This document shows positions 1-13,473 of a stretch of DNA of 64,000 nucleotides, piece after piece (the first letter of the stretch is position 1; every line of letters begins with the position of its first letter). The DNA lies in contig JAVHJL010000007.1 of assembly GCA_036971715.1 (NCBI GenBank), positions 2,356,001-2,420,000 on the forward strand. Reading direction: 5' to 3'. Below the pieces are notes generated by a model. It did not search any database and was not told the origin of the DNA. It was given only the letters and a program-made list of their open reading frames with translations. The stretch is from Arthrobotrys musiformis. Taxonomy: Eukaryota; Ascomycota; Orbiliomycetes; Orbiliales; Orbiliaceae. Position numbers and translations under genes: made by a program.

Positions 1-3000
1 CATATGAGCACATTAACTTTCAAATTCACGGACCTGGGATACTATAGTCCATCGATAGTCTTTCTACCACTCGCGAATATAAGGTCCTAAGCGATTTCGT
101 ATATACATGCACGCCTGGCGTCTAACTCGTTTCTCAAAGCGGCATAGGTGCCCGGATACGTATACCTAGCCCTATGAGGCCCCATTTTAAATCTTATCGC
201 CGTTAGGCCAGATAAGCCACAGACGTAAAAATATTAGTAGACCAAGGCTTGTGTTTTAGGAGGCGATCGTTAGTGGAGCTATAGCAAACGTGAGTATTAA
301 TATGATCAATGCATTAATGACGATAACGTTTAATTCCTGCGCATTCGCTTAATTATTCCCCAAGAGCTAATATATCACGAGCTAAAACAGTAGTCTAGGG
401 CATCTGACCTTCTCTAAATGCCCTGGGGCTTCTGTTGGGGGTTACGCGCAAATGCGCAACGTCATGGCATCGGCCGCGCGAAGAGCTCGATGTCTCTGTC
501 GAGTAATATAAACCTAATTCATCAACCGCATATAATAAAACGAATAATATAGCCTATGGATGGTAAGACAAGTAAAAATTTAACTAAAATAGCCACCAGA
601 AGCGCAGACCGAATAATCGTAATCGAACGTTCAGTGCTTCGGGTTGCCTATTTGGGCGAAAGAAAGCGCGACTATGCTTAGGCAGGTAGTTGGATGAGAA
701 CCCTCCGTGAGCGGCCTCCAGATTATCCTCCGTAGTTTCTCGATAAGAAAAAAAACGGTTTGGTCCCATGCTATAATTGCTAGAGCGATGGTTACTTACG
801 TTGTTATCATCATATCAATTAATTAAGCTCTCAGGGCGAGTGCTTGAAACATTGCCTAGGCCAGTCTTGTGACTACATCTAGATTGATCTCGTATAACTA
901 GCTAGACCTGGCCTCGAGACTAAACTGAACCTAATCACACAGTGGGGAGCCAAGGATATGCATATATGCATGTTCAGTATTTTTGACAACGGCTTCGTGG
1001 TATCTCGGGCGAGTAAACTTATAACTATTATCTATCTTAGCTGGAAAGTCACGTAATTGAATATATATGAGAGATTAAACAAAGCACGTGGAGACACCGG
1101 CGCTCATAGATATATTAACTCTATATATAGTGACAAAAACGCATTTTAGACCCTCCTAACAGTTTTCTGCAATGCAGGGCTGACGCAGTCCCGCAGCCGA
1201 ACTGGGGCTGATACTATCTCGTTGTTCATGAATTCAGCCAAAAATGCAACAGCGATATGATCCAACTCAACATGAGCATTTATTGTAAGCAGAAATCACG
1301 GTACTCGATAATCGTACCTTCGTTCGTCCACACGAAGGTATCTTCATAGGTTACGAATGAGTAATCGACGGCTTGTGGATCCTGAAATTCCCGCAGCCAA
1401 CAGATCCCCGACGAAGTCGGCGTAACACAGCCTTGGGATGCCAGTACTACAGTCTTTTGGAGGCATGCATGGCACAAATGTTCCACAGACCAAAATCTGG
1501 ATTTCCATCCCGTGCGAAAGCCTTTATTTCCATCCTCGAAAATGGGATTCGCTGCGGCCGAGAAGGAAAAAAAAATAAAATAAAAAATCTCCACATAGAG
1601 CAACCAGTTTTATGCGATGTACAAATACTTGCCGCATTGTTTTTGCCTTTGGAACACACCTTGTGCGGCACTAGGTCCTGATACACCATGTTGGTACATC
1701 ATGGTACTTTTCCCAAAGCACCACCCAATCACAGCGATTCCCCCCCAATCCCTCTTTTTTTTTTCTTTCTTTTCGATTCCATCAACTTTTTGAGCATAAA
1801 AAAAACTTGCCACGGTAACAAGTCTAGTCTTGGGGTCGCTCAGTCGTAATAAGTCAACTGGCATGCTTGTTCACAAATGGAAGCACACGGCAAGGATCCA
1901 ATTGCAAGCTGCTGTAGCATGCCGCCTATGCATGCATGTCCTCGATTCGAGGTTCGGCTTGCCGTGAGCTCTCTGGAAAGCACCGAAGGCGTAGTGTTAG
2001 AAGCTTCTTGAAGGTATTTGACAAAGAGAGAGAGGAAAACCCCTGTTTTCAAGCAGGCGAAAAGATCGAGCTTCACCAGCAAATCGTTCATACCAGACAG
2101 CTACACACACCCCTTGCATGACGAGCTAGGCTTCCAGCATCTCTCTTTTTTTTTTTTTTTTTTTTTTCGGAACCTGTTTCTCTTCGCTCGTATTGTAATT
2201 CGCTCTTCCCCGCAAGCTCTGTTTTTGAAATAGTCCAATTACCTTCAGCCGAGAACTATAAAGCTAAACTTGAAAAACAATTGGCCGAAGCCGTAACCGC
2301 GCTTTCGAGTTCAAAGCGTTGGTTAAGTTGTATCGCACTGCGATATCCTCGCCGGTTTATACCAAACCTGGAGATTCGCCAGTAGTCTTGGCTATTTGCC
2401 GTCCGAAAGCACGAAGAAATCGTTCAAGCGTTCAATGCCATGATCGTTCTAGACCAATCTCCGGCTATCGTTTCAGAAAGACGTCTTCAAACCCCAGACT
2501 AGTCTTTGAAGTCTTCTCCTCGGGTCAAAAAACAAAAGGCTCTTCCAGCTAGCATATGGCCGTCCCGCTCGCTACGGGTCCTCGCCAAACATACCCTGTG
2601 CCAATCGATTGGCTTGACGTTCGGGAGGCAAATTAAGCTTATTGCTATGGATGTCAATTGTGTCTAAAAGCCATGTGGCTTTGCCTCACCAGTTAACTTG
2701 GGAATGCCCATGCCGCGCGTCATTCCAAGGGGTCAGGGTCTAGATATATCGAAATCAACTATCATCATATACCTATACAACATATAATGGGGTACAGCTG
2801 AAACGTAGAGGAGGCTTGGTCAAGAATCATATGCGTTTCGGATTTACTTCGGCTAGGTTGACAAAATCACATCTGACAAAATCACATTTGGAATGTGAAA
2901 GAGCGGGAAAAGCACTGGAAAATAAATTTGCACAAGGAAACTGAAAGGGGGTCAAGTAGGTTAAATCCTTCTCAAGGAAATGCTTAGTTAAAGCGCCAGA

Positions 3001-3463
3001 TATAATGAAAAATGAAAAAAGACAAAGGTAAAATGGCAAAAGGAGTGCTGGCAAAATATTAAATAAATCGTAATCCCAACCGTACTATGTTACAAGAATT
3101 GAAGAAGGTCCAGCGAAAGAGCGAGCGGACGAAATGGGTATTGCCAATAAAAAACCAAGAACCTTTGTATATCCCGAAAATGCCGAAGAAAACGATTAGT
3201 TGTCGTTAGGTGATTGATCGCAGCCGTTAAAAACGATATAAAATCGTTGAAGTAAAGAACCAAAGACAAAGACGTAAATCGAGAAAGAAAAAAGAAACGG
3301 GAAAAGAAAAACAAAAGAAACACAAGCCCTGTGAGAGTCGAGGAACGTGATAGAACGAGAGTTAATGCACTTCTCCCTGTTCAGGTGTAGTCGCCAAAGG
3401 GCCTAGAAAACAAGCTATGTTAGTTCTCAAGTTCGGCTAGGGGCTTGCTCATAAAAAGGGTTA
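1..3463. other. gene-free left flank
   Basis: No open frame here has convincing coding character. All frames are about 100 codons or shorter, and none has a recognisable motif or splice-compatible neighbours. The stretch contains homopolymer runs such as the poly-T tract near 2141-2167. A degenerate transposable element is possible, but I see no terminal repeats or transposase motif. Confidence 0.5.
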
Positions 3464-5797
3464 TCACATACTCCAAGGGTTGTTTATTTTCTGTTCAGCT
3501 GCTACCTTGCTGTCCATAGCCCTCTTCCATTCTCTCCACTCCGTCGCGATATCCGTCAATACGGTCCCCATAACGCTTGCACTTGCCATCAACCCGTGTC
3601 CCTCGCCTTGCAAGACATTGACATCGCACCTCCTCATAGTTTGGCCTAACCACTTGACATTTTCAACTGGAACTCTCGTATCCTTGGTTCCGTGATGGAT
3701 GACAACAGGGCGATTGATGTCTACATATCTAAATCCGATAGGACGAGATCGTTCAAGGCAGACAAGCAAATCAACAGCGGGGTTTGCATTACGAGTTGCA
3801 AGGCTCCAAATCTGATGCGTTAGGCGCTCATCGTAGCTGTGCTGGCGTTCTTTTTCTGCGGCGCTATCAAGGGCAGCAGCGATGATAGCGTCAGTACTGC
3901 TGATTGCTTCCTGTTCCATGACAGAAGTGATTGTGGGAGAGCGAGGCTCATAGGACATGCGAGAACCAAGAGTAGTAGAAGCAACTCCAGTGGATGTTAT
4001 TGAATGTCGCTTTGTGCTGTTAGCGCCAGTTGCTCCACTTCCAGGGCTACCTAGAAGTTTCCCTTTATCCCCGCTGGTTCTGTTCTTTTTCTTGTTTTGC
4101 GTCTTTGGTAGCGATGTAGTGAGTGAGGCGCTTGTGGCAGACATAAAAGAAGAGTTTGCAGCTTTGAGGAAAGGAGTTGGCAATGCTCTTAGAATACGTT
4201 GCGAGGCCGGGACAGCTGCTGGAGATGGTGCGCCTTGCGATGTTGAAATAGTCTCAAGCTGAGATGGTGGAATCCATGGAGCCAAAAGATGGATCTTTCC
4301 ACGGATATGACCGGGCATACGAAGGGCTGTAGCCAAAGCATAGATAGCTCCTGCTGAATGTGCTAGTAGAGAAAACTTTGTGATCTTGAGCGACTGGCAG
4401 ATATACAAGATATCATCTAAATAAGCGTTAGTGGTAGGTCATAATCTAAAAAGGATGAGAAAGAATAATATACCTGGCCAACTCAAGACTGTCCTCTCAG
4501 ACTCTGGAATAGCATCGCTCTCGCCGACGCCGGGTCTATCAGGAGTAATCAATCTAAGACCTAAGCTCAGGGCAAGCTCGTCGTAGAACGCCGTAACGTA
4601 TCTTGTTAGACCCATACCAACGCAGATAAACACTGCATACCCATTTGGGTCTCCGACTTCGCTGAACGATATTGTTCGTCCAGATGTAGGGAATCGAAGC
4701 TTTTGCGACAATCGCGGCGAACATAGGTAAGCTTCAACAGCATCGTCGATGGAGTCTGCGTCAGAAGCTCGATCATCTAGCCCACCAAGAGGCTGTTGGG
4801 ATAATGTAGGCGGCGAAGAGCGTCTCCGTAATCTACCACTAGACGAACGTCTATGACTAGAGACTGGCGGATGTGAAGCGGTATATGGGAGAGAACTCTG
4901 TCGCCTCAAAGAAGTGCTGGTAGTACTTGTGCTAGCACTCGGTGCATGTTTCGGCTGTGTGGGGCTCGTAGGAGTGGATAGAGCTGTGGCGAACTGTAAA
5001 CCAGCGGAGGCGGCTGTCGAAGATGCAAGTGCGGAATGGCGTCGTGAGTCGCGTTTAGATTTCATTCTGTCAGGGGAAGTTACTGATTTCCCATAGCTGG
5101 ACCTGCGTTCAGGTACCGACAGCGCGGCTGCCGCATTGATCGCTGGAGCAGCTAGGGCTTCCATGGCGGTGGTTGGGGTCTTAAAAGTCTGGAGTTGATG
5201 GGATTCCGCGTTTTGAAGGCGTATATCTTCGGTACTGCTCATGCGCAAGATTGCTTTTGGGGGTTGGGGGACGCTCGCTCGAATCTTCTCTTCACTGCTC
5301 CTTCGGGAAAACGACTGTATATAATTTGGGACATCGGTCGTGAAGCTAGATCGTTTGCCCAAAAAGCTGCTGTCCTTGGAGGATTTCTGAGAAGAGCCAC
5401 TAGCGCTCTGTCGTTTGCTAGTCCTGACAACTGGGGGTGTCGCAGCGTCTTCTGGATGTAGGAGGTGATAGTCCCGAACAGGTGAGTTAGAAGTTGTGTA
5501 GGCTGCGCCGTCCTTACCAGGTATTAAATCGGCACTAGGTCCTTCAAAGAAAAGGGTGTGCTGAGGGGAAGGGGCTATTTTTGCCAATGACTCGACAAGA
5601 GATGCCATTATCTCCGGGTCTGCAGATAGCTGAGCTGTATTCAGCGGGGAGGGGGCAGATTTTCGGCGAGGGTTTGAGGAACGGGATGTCTTGCTGCTAC
5701 TACTGCTGCTGCCACCACCAGCTCCACCAGAGCCATTACGGGGAATGTTGTGAGGGTGGAGATTTTGGCGATACATCGATGTTGATGTGGTCGCCAT
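3464..5797 (-). CDS. alpha/beta hydrolase with long disordered N-terminal region
   Basis: Predicted serine hydrolase; substrate unknown. Two exons, 5797..4474 and 4416..3464, are separated by a 57-bp intron (4417..4473, donor gtatat, acceptor tttag), giving 758 residues. Residues 1 to about 370 are rich in Ser, Pro, Arg and Ala, low in complexity and probably disordered. From about 370 an alpha/beta hydrolase fold follows. It has an oxyanion-side GVGES segment after PDRP, a nucleophile elbow AHSAGA with Ser about 462, a likely acid Asp about 687 in GTKDTRVP, and His about 715 in GEGHGL. The join at the intron restores the strand leading into the nucleophile elbow, which supports it. A second low-complexity Ser/Thr insert lies between elbow and acid. 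The N-terminal extension is unusual for a hydrolase and could carry phosphorylation or localisation signals (inference). The fold is secure; the biological role is not. Confidence 0.85.
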
Positions 5798-8700
5798 CGC
5801 GGGCGGCTATCTTTTGTTCTGACCGGAGAAAGGAGTGCAGGTGATGCAATTCGGTGGGCTATGCAAATTTACCTAGTTTGCTCGGTTGGATCCAATAAAC
5901 CTACGCTATGTTCCAGCGCATGGATATGTTTAGGCGGTTGTTTGTGTGAATGTTGTCGACTTATGCAAGGCACCGCACAATTAATCTCATGAGACTATCC
6001 GTGCTGCGGTGGAAGGTGGAGTGAGAAACTTCGGAGAATGTTGCGAGCAAAAATGCGAGTTTGCACTTCAGGCTGTGTGGATGATTTAGATGAACTGACA
6101 TATGCAAGCGATAGATCACAATTCAACTTGCGTGTGAAAAAGGAGGATAAGGAGTAAGTCTCGATTCCTTTTGTGTTTGGGAAGCTGCAACTAGGGATGC
6201 AGGAGCCGATGTAGATGCCAACAGCAGGAATGTGAGATTAGAAAACTTCTCTCTCTTTTGAAAGAAAAAGAAGATAGAAAAGAAACTAAAAAGGTTCAAG
6301 CCGCAGCCGTGGGATAGGTATTTTATTCTTGTTGGTTTTCCCAGGATCTGGGGAATCTATTATTATTATTGGAAGAAGGCCTTCGTGCGATTATTCACGG
6401 TGGGTTAGCTTTCCTTTTCTTGGATCGGGACAGAAGTATCACTGGAGAGGGAAAAAGGAAAGTGGAAAAGGAGGTGGGAAACTTCAGCAGAGAGAACAAA
6501 CCTCTTCCTTTTTTTTTTTTTTTTTTTTTTTTTCGAAACGGCACAAAATGTTCGATGGGATGATATCAATTAGCGAGGAGTCCTATCCGAACGCAGATTC
6601 CTCTGGGTTTCTCCCCGAAGCCTGAAAGCGGGAGAGAAGTACAGGATCCCTGGCCACCAATTTGAACAATTTTGACAGACGCCGCGGGGAATGCGGATGC
6701 TCGGAGATCGTAAGAAGACTCTTTGACGACAGATTTCCGCAAAGTGTTATAATCGACACAATAGTGTTGTAGCGATTCTTCGACGTTTTCCGGAATCGTA
6801 CAGTATCAGAATCAGGGGAAACACGCTCGTTGGAAACCCGAATCGATATCGTCAGTCGTCGCTGTTGACAATGGGAGGCCAAAAAAAACTTGGGTCACCC
6901 AGGAATTCGGTTGCCCTCGATCTCGTCCCTGCTGGTGGGTTTAATCACTCAGAATCCTTGTCTGCAAGGTCCAGGGGCTACTGCCCCACCCCGTGCATGT
7001 CCAGCTCGCGAATCAGACACAAGAGAAGAAATTTGCTTGACCACAATGGTTAGATCTTATCGTTATCTGGCCTGACAGCCAATTGGGGACCAGTCCGTCG
7101 AGCTCATCCATGGAGGCCAGCTCACATGGCTACAAGGGAGTTGCTGAGATTGAATCTTTTTTTCCCCGGTCTCGAAGCCCAAGTTAAATGCAATGATCGG
7201 GTGCCTGCACAGGCGACCTGCAAACCTTTTGTCCGGCACCGGCCGTGGAAGCAGAAAGCTGCAGAGCATCGCAGCGTGTCAGGAGGTTGCATACATAATA
7301 AGTCGCGCTATATAGACAGCGTGGTTGTGACAGCGGACTGTATTATGTACTGGCTGCACCAGAACCCGTTCGCTTGGACACGGGTGATGTTGCATGTTGA
7401 TCTGACCATGATTTCATTGCATTTTAATTATTGCTTTCATCATCGAAACCAAGTTGCAGTTGGTTGGTATTGCATTGAATTCATTGACTGGGAGCTGTGG
7501 GGCCAATTGGAGGTAGCTGCCCATCATGGCTCCTTAAATTGCGCTGCTCCCTTCGGCATTAAACCCAGTGCTAAGATTATAATTAGCGGGAGCAAAATCG
7601 TCAAGGGTCCGAACGAATGACAGGTGCTTACTTGCGTTTGCTAAGACGTTCCCAATCTATTGGAATTAAACCTCTCAAGAAGCGGGGGCTGGGTCCGCCT
7701 TGGAGGGCTATAAGAGTGTCTGGATCGAAATGTCAGTAATGACAGTTTGTGAGAATCGATGTTTTCTATTTCTATATTCAGGGCCTTCGTACGTATTACG
7801 TCCAAATTGCAAAAAAAGAATGTTCTCTGTTGCATGTTGTGGCTGCCAGCTGCCCTGCACGTCGATGTCATGGCAATGGAGTGGATGGGAGGCATGAAAT
7901 AGGTATCCATGTGGCCGTCGTTGTGGCTTAACATCAAACGTCTCGACAACACAACATCAATGCTCTTCAACACCATCTCGACTGTACTATACACATGCAA
8001 CATGCACGCATAGTATCACGAGCGCTTTCTGTGTAGTAACTAGCCTCGAAGAACGGGAGGGTCCAATATGGGGTCCATCGATTGGCCGGCAACTTCGGTC
8101 CAGATTCCATGACATTCACGCCATTACGTAGGCCAGGCTTCAACTCCTCCCACTTGGGCGCCAAGCTGTCCAATCTCGCTTGGTAACCGTTACATTAGTA
8201 GCGACGGCTATCTGCATAATGTGGACATTAGGACTCCGAAAAATATCGAATTCGAATGCGTCCATATGAAAATAGAATGATTATATAAAGAAGAAGAATG
8301 CATGCGGTATATCGTCAAGCCTCGGCGTCTGCCAAAACCTGCAAAAAAGTTTTCCCGTACGAAGTTTTAGGGCCCTTGCTTACCTCTGTTTTCTGATGTC
8401 TCGCGCGAACCTGTATCCGCCGTCACCGAAAAAAAAAAAAAAAAAAAATACCTGGGACAAACGTAATCAGGTCTACTAAAAGGGTAGGAGGGGAAACGAA
8501 AATAAATCCAAATTAATATACAAACTCAGCGACCTGCTCAAAAGGCGGCGAGGCTCATTTCATATAATAGGACCAGTCTACACGTGGTTAAGTTTATCGG
8601 ACAAGGCTCACGACATCATATAATATGATTGTTTGTCAGGCTGTTACCGGAAAACGTTTTTGGGTACTCCGTAGACGCTCTAGTATCATGACATAGCAAG

Positions 8701-9669
8701 TGCATAGAAATATCTATATCCCGTCGGTCCGTTCCGGCAGCCAATATCAATTCGGAATGTGCCATCGAAGGTGAACCAAAAAGCTTGTAAAGGCTTGTAA
8801 AGGCTTGAAAAGCTTGGATCCCACCGAAAGCCGGGATATGACAACCCATGAACATGCAGATGTCTACAGTATAATGCATAGATCTCTGTTTTTTTTTTTT
8901 CCCTAGTGATGACGAAACTCTGCTTCTAGATCCGTAGCCCTCCTCAACTAGCAAGGAAGAAAGTTTCCCGTCCGTTGGTAAGTACGGGAAACTGCTTTGT
9001 ACCACTCCCACTGATTCATATCGTAAACTCAGCCTAGCCTTCAGCTAGCTCCTTCCGTAGGGTCGACCCCCTTCGAGCCAGTCCCTTTTTCAACATCAGC
9101 TTCCCTGTTTAGCCCACCAAAAATTGCCAGTCAAGGCAAGAGAAATGGCTCGGGCTGAATCGTGAACGGTTTCCCCAATGTTTCCGCCGCGTAATTGGGG
9201 TGTATACCTTGGGCGCCACCGCTCCGCTCTTGCCGAAGCCCACGGAATATCGATTAGAAGGATCTCATGTCAGGAGTATTATCCTCGTCCCTTCGCCCTC
9301 CGCTAATGGATATAATAATATATAGACTGGTGATAATTCTCCGAAGTTTTAGAATCTTCGTACTCTTTGTTCTATCGTCTTGGAATAATATAATTCTGCT
9401 TCTTATCATCAACGTTACTTTATATCATTTCTTATATCTCCTTAATATACTCCGTATTCAGCCCGCAACTATCGCGGTAGCGAGAATCAACTGTTGACTT
9501 GGTAACTGGGCAATTGTGAACCGGCAACAAGCCTACAGCCCCAACACACAGTATCACCCAAAAACAACACGAAAATAGGAAAAGGCCTGGGCCCAAAGCA
9601 GGTCTGGGGCTAAAAGGGATAGAGTACGGTAGAGTGGTCAGGCATCGATAAATTTAGATAGACGGAGCA
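5798..9669. other. long intergenic region without a convincing gene
   Basis: Nearly 3.9 kb without a supported gene. The longest frame (7126-7620, +) reads as random composition with no domain. The region holds a poly-T tract near 6510-6533, a poly-A tract near 8430-8448 and a small tandem repeat at 8781-8810. The proximal part on the left is presumably the promoter of the hydrolase gene. Confidence 0.5.
8781..8810. repeat. three-copy 10-bp tandem repeat
   Basis: Three head-to-tail units close to aggcttgtaa occur at 8781-8790, 8791-8800 and 8801-8810. The first and third units differ from the middle one by one base. It is noncoding and of unknown function. Confidence 0.8.
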
Positions 9670-11316
9670 ATGAGAACAACCACGCTCCTTCTTACCGCCA
9701 TAGCGGCTTCGCCGCTGGCTGTTGCAGCTTCCGATATCCTCGCCAGGAGTGCTCCAGGGGATCGTGTTTTGGCGCTCAATTTCGATAGACATAGATATCG
9801 GGGGCCTGGGCATTCTTCGAGCCGGTTGGGAAAGAGGACTATTGAGTCGGCATTGAACAATGAGGTATGCATTAGTACTCGCCATATATACACTGAATTA
9901 TTGGGGAGTAGCTAATTGAATGTTCTTAGTATTTACTTTATTACATTGAAGTAAATGTGGGAACTCCGCCTCAGGCTATGCGGCTCCAGATAGATACTGG
10001 TAGCAGCGATGTATGGGCGCCGTCAGCTAGTTCTAAGTTTTGTAGCAGCAAAGAGGAGCCTTGCACTGAAGGTGCCTGTAAGTCCAGAATTTGATTGGTC
10101 GTTCGGATCCCATCTGATGGTAACTAATTTCGCCGTTGATGCACTAGACAACCCCGCTCTCTCGAACTCTCGTAAACTCGTCTCCAGGGATAGTTTTAAT
10201 ATTTCTTACCTCGACGGCACTTACGCTACGGGTGACTTCGTAACCGAAGTATTCTCGTTTGGAAATTGCACTTTGCCTAATCTCCAAATGGGTATTGGCT
10301 ACGAAACTGACATCGCCGCTGGAATCATGGGAATCGGATTCCCTTCGAATACGGCCTCCCGAGTCGCCTACCCAGGTCTGGTCCAAAATCTTGTCTCAAA
10401 CGGCTTGATCAACTCCCACGCCTACAGTCTCTACCTTAACGACCAAGAGTCCGAAAAGGGCTCGATTCTATTCGGTGGTATCGACACCAAAAAGTACCTC
10501 GGAGAACTAATCGGCCTCCCAATCCAACTTGAAACTGGCATGATCGAGGCCACCGATTTCCTCGTAGCCCTCAACTCCATAGGTTTCATAGGAGACAACG
10601 GCACCGAGATAACAGTATCCACCCGCAAACTCGGCGCAGTTCTCGACAGCGGTTCCTCCCTGACATACCTCCCAAACAATACTGTCACCCCAATCGTCAA
10701 AAAGGTCGGTGGCGTCTGGGACCACGACTTGCAAGCCTACGTGGTTCCATGCTCCCTAAGCGACAACCATAACAACTTCGTAACTTACCAATTCGGCGGC
10801 TCCAATGGCCCCAAGATCAAAATCGCAATGGAGGAACTTACGAACTACGTTACTGATATCAAAGGCCACGTTTGGACTGACGAGGATGGAAACCCGGTGT
10901 GTACTTTCGGGATTCAACCCCAACCCAACGGTTTTGGCGATACATACATCTTCGGAGATACTTTCCTCAGAAGCGCCTACGTGGTGTACGATCTCGACGG
11001 CCAGAAAATCTGGATGGCGCAAACTATTTTTAACGCTACTGAGAGTAATATCCTCGCAATCGGGAACAGCACGGTGACGAAGAGCGGGGTGCCAAATGCC
11101 AAAGGAGTTGAGAGCCAGATCAGCGTTACCCCGACAGCGACGACAGTGGTAAAACCGAGACCTACGAGTCTCGCGACGCAAGAGGCTACCACTAGTACTG
11201 GGGCCGCACAAGCTACGGAGACAAGTCATCCAAATATGGGATTACAGTTGCAGGTTGGCAGTGTGTTCGGATTGGTTATTGGAATTGTTGGATGTATCGT
11301 GGGGGCTATGATCTAA
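9670..11316 (+). CDS. secreted aspartic protease (pepsin family A1, probably GPI-anchored)
   Basis: Endopeptidase of the pepsin/yapsin-like family. Three exons, 9670..9864, 9930..10077 and 10148..11316, join in frame to 503 residues; the introns are 65 and 70 bp. The start follows from an N-terminal signal peptide (charged start, then LLLTAIAASPLAVAAS). A short pro-region with a KR site follows. The catalytic core has the first active-site motif IDTGSSDVW (Asp about 87) and the second LDSGSSLTYLP (Asp about 281). Cysteines following the first motif match the disulfide loop of this family. After the core comes a Ser/Thr/Ala-rich stalk and a hydrophobic C-terminus ending in VGCIVGAMI. This arrangement suggests a GPI anchor at the membrane or cell wall. 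It is convergent with RAD10. Exon 3 alone lacks the first catalytic motif, so a single-exon reading would miss it. Confidence 0.93.
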
Positions 11317-12265
11317 GATCTTGGTGGTTTACATCATTGACCATCCCTCTTCCGCGAAACACTTTTTACTAATGTTAATACCTAATCCTTGGTCTTTTGG
11401 GCTACTTCATTCCCTCCAAGTGTGGTCGAAAGAAAGCACTATCGTTGTAGATGTATAATAGTATTTTTGTACAATAGTTTACCCTTGCATTAGCATACAG
11501 CATCAAAGGTCCTGCGGGATAGGAGTTTCTGTCTTGAATTGATTTCGCTTGCTCTGGTGTATGTTCCTTCGAATGGAGGCGTATTGAGACGATGATGACT
11601 AACACTACGTAGTAGTGATCATGAAGCATTGGGATTGATTCTGATGTGTAAGTTGGTGGTTCGGAAAGTTTCTTGTCGCTCTTTTTTGGAAGTACCATTC
11701 CTCACGGATAAGAAAAGCTTTTTTGGCGGTACTAGAGTACCGCAGTGAGCTATAGCACTCGAAGCCACGTTTACTTGCGACATTCATTCGACAACTTTCC
11801 CAGGAATTCTGGAACTCCGAAATCATATATGCGTGTGTAGGGTGGTCTCGCACCAGGATGTAGGATATATGTACATTAACTAAGGTCCTTAGTCGAGGTT
11901 ATAGAGCTGCTGGCTAAATGATCTGATCTCATGATGCCTGAAAATTGGAGGGAGATTTGTTGTGTACGTGACCGTGTGCTGAAGCGACGGGGGTATATTG
12001 TACAAAAGAAGTGAAATTGATGGGTATCCATGTCTCAAATAAAAATAAAAATGCGCCTCGCCGCCGCCTGGAAGCGAGTGTTTACTAAATACCCGTTTCC
12101 AACGTTGCACTTGCATACAGGCTTGAAGTAGCGGCGGTAGATGCCGAAAGTGCGTCTTAACCCAAATTAGGGCCAGCGTTGACGCTGGACGGCTTGTGAT
12201 TGTTTCATACTACCTCGTAGTGTTTTCGGCGGGCGTATATGGCCAACAAAACAGAATAAATACTT
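11317..12265. other. convergent intergenic region
   Basis: This is the 3' flank shared by the aspartic protease (+) and RAD10 (-). Only short frames occur and none has a recognisable product. I see no repeat or RNA structure worth naming. Confidence 0.6.
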
Positions 12266-13473
12266 TTACTGTTTCCTCAACTTTGCCAAGGCAGCCATCA
12301 CACCATCTTCGGTGGTCGTAGATGTCGTAGTTGATGGCGCGGCCGTCAACTTGGCAGCACTAGCTGCTCCAGTTCCCCCATCCTGTGGAATTTTCCTCCT
12401 CCTCCTCTCCTCCTCCTCCTCCTCCATCTCGATCATTGCCTGTACCTCGTCCTCGTCCAACTCGATCACTTCCACGCCTTCTCTTGGCTTGATTTTTGCC
12501 GGCCCCGCAATCCCCAACCGTCTATTCAATGCCAATCTCTCCTCATCCTTCATCGGATTCAACGGCGTCGTTGTTTCAGCTGTATCCCTCTTTTTCATAA
12601 TAGCCCCACCAACCCTAAAATTCTCTCTCACGGCCGTACACCACCGCCTCGTCTTCTTCTCCCCCCACCCAGGTATCAACCCCACATGCTCCTCACTCGC
12701 ATTCACCGCTGCCCTCATACTCCCAAACATCATAACCAATCCTAACGCATCAGTCTTATTTACCCCTCTCACCGAAGTAATCACATCCTCAACCCTACTC
12801 ATATAATCATCCTTCTGACGTTCTTTTATCATCGTTGCCGGTGTATTCTCCAATGCTTTGTAGAGTTCCACGTACCGCCCTGCTTCAGCGGAACTCCATG
12901 CTAGCATTATGGTTAAATTGTGGATTATTCCTGCTTTTGTGAGTTCTTTGAGGGGATCTGCGTGTTGTTCTGTGTCTACTAGAATGAGGATTACACGGAG
13001 AGTGTAGGCTTGCCCGAGGGATTTGATACGGGTGTAAATGTATTCTGGGTGGAGACGGTGATATTTCAGGGAGAGGAATAGCATGGCGGTTCTGGAGTTT
13101 GGGAGGTAGTCTGCTGGTATATCGCCATACTCCCACGGCGTGCCTTTGATATATGGGAGTAGGGGATTTCCTTTCTGAAAAATATATGCATTTCAATTTT
13201 TGTCGGTTAGTCAAATGTATTCTATTCTAGTATTTTTCTGTTCGAAGGGAATATTCAATGGAAGTATTTAGGTGTAAGTACCTGGCGAGTATTGACAATT
13301 ATAGAAGTCGGACCAGCCGATTTTTGGATTTTGCGAGGCACCGGCTGGACGACTGGCTGCTTTGATGGCCCTGCCGCTGGAGGATTCGCCTTCGAGGCTA
13401 GATGAGCCCTCTCGGTGGCGTCTGCTACCGCAGCAAAGGCGGCATCGTCGATGTCTCCGTAGTCGTCATCCAT
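12266..13473 (-). CDS. RAD10: DNA repair nuclease subunit Rad10/ERCC1
   Basis: Non-catalytic partner of XPF/Rad1 in the structure-specific nuclease that makes the 5' incision in nucleotide excision repair; nuclear. Two exons, 13473..13282 and 13174..12266, flank a 107-bp intron and give 366 residues. The conserved Rad10 central domain starts at IIVNTRQKGNPLLPYIKGTP, which spans the exon join and so confirms the splice. It continues through ADYLPNSRTAMLFLSLKYH and the VDTEQHADPLKEL segment. A C-terminal helix-hairpin-helix pair follows (VRGVNKTDALGLV..., then GLIPGWGEKKTRRW). The last ~100 residues form an acidic then basic, probably disordered tail with a Glu-rich run encoded by a CTC/TCC repeat near 12390-12425. 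The N-terminus is short and acidic. Start chosen as the first ATG in the exon-1 frame. Confidence 0.95.

Noticed and set aside
1..3463. transposon remnant
   Set aside because: I could find no terminal inverted repeat, target duplication, transposase or reverse-transcriptase motif; only short frames and homopolymers are present.
7126..7620. 164-codon open frame on the + strand
   Set aside because: Composition is random-like, rich in His, Cys and Trp, with no motif and no splice-compatible extension.
8616..9011. 131-codon open frame on the - strand
   Set aside because: It contains a Lys run from a poly-T tract and has no domain or conserved segment.
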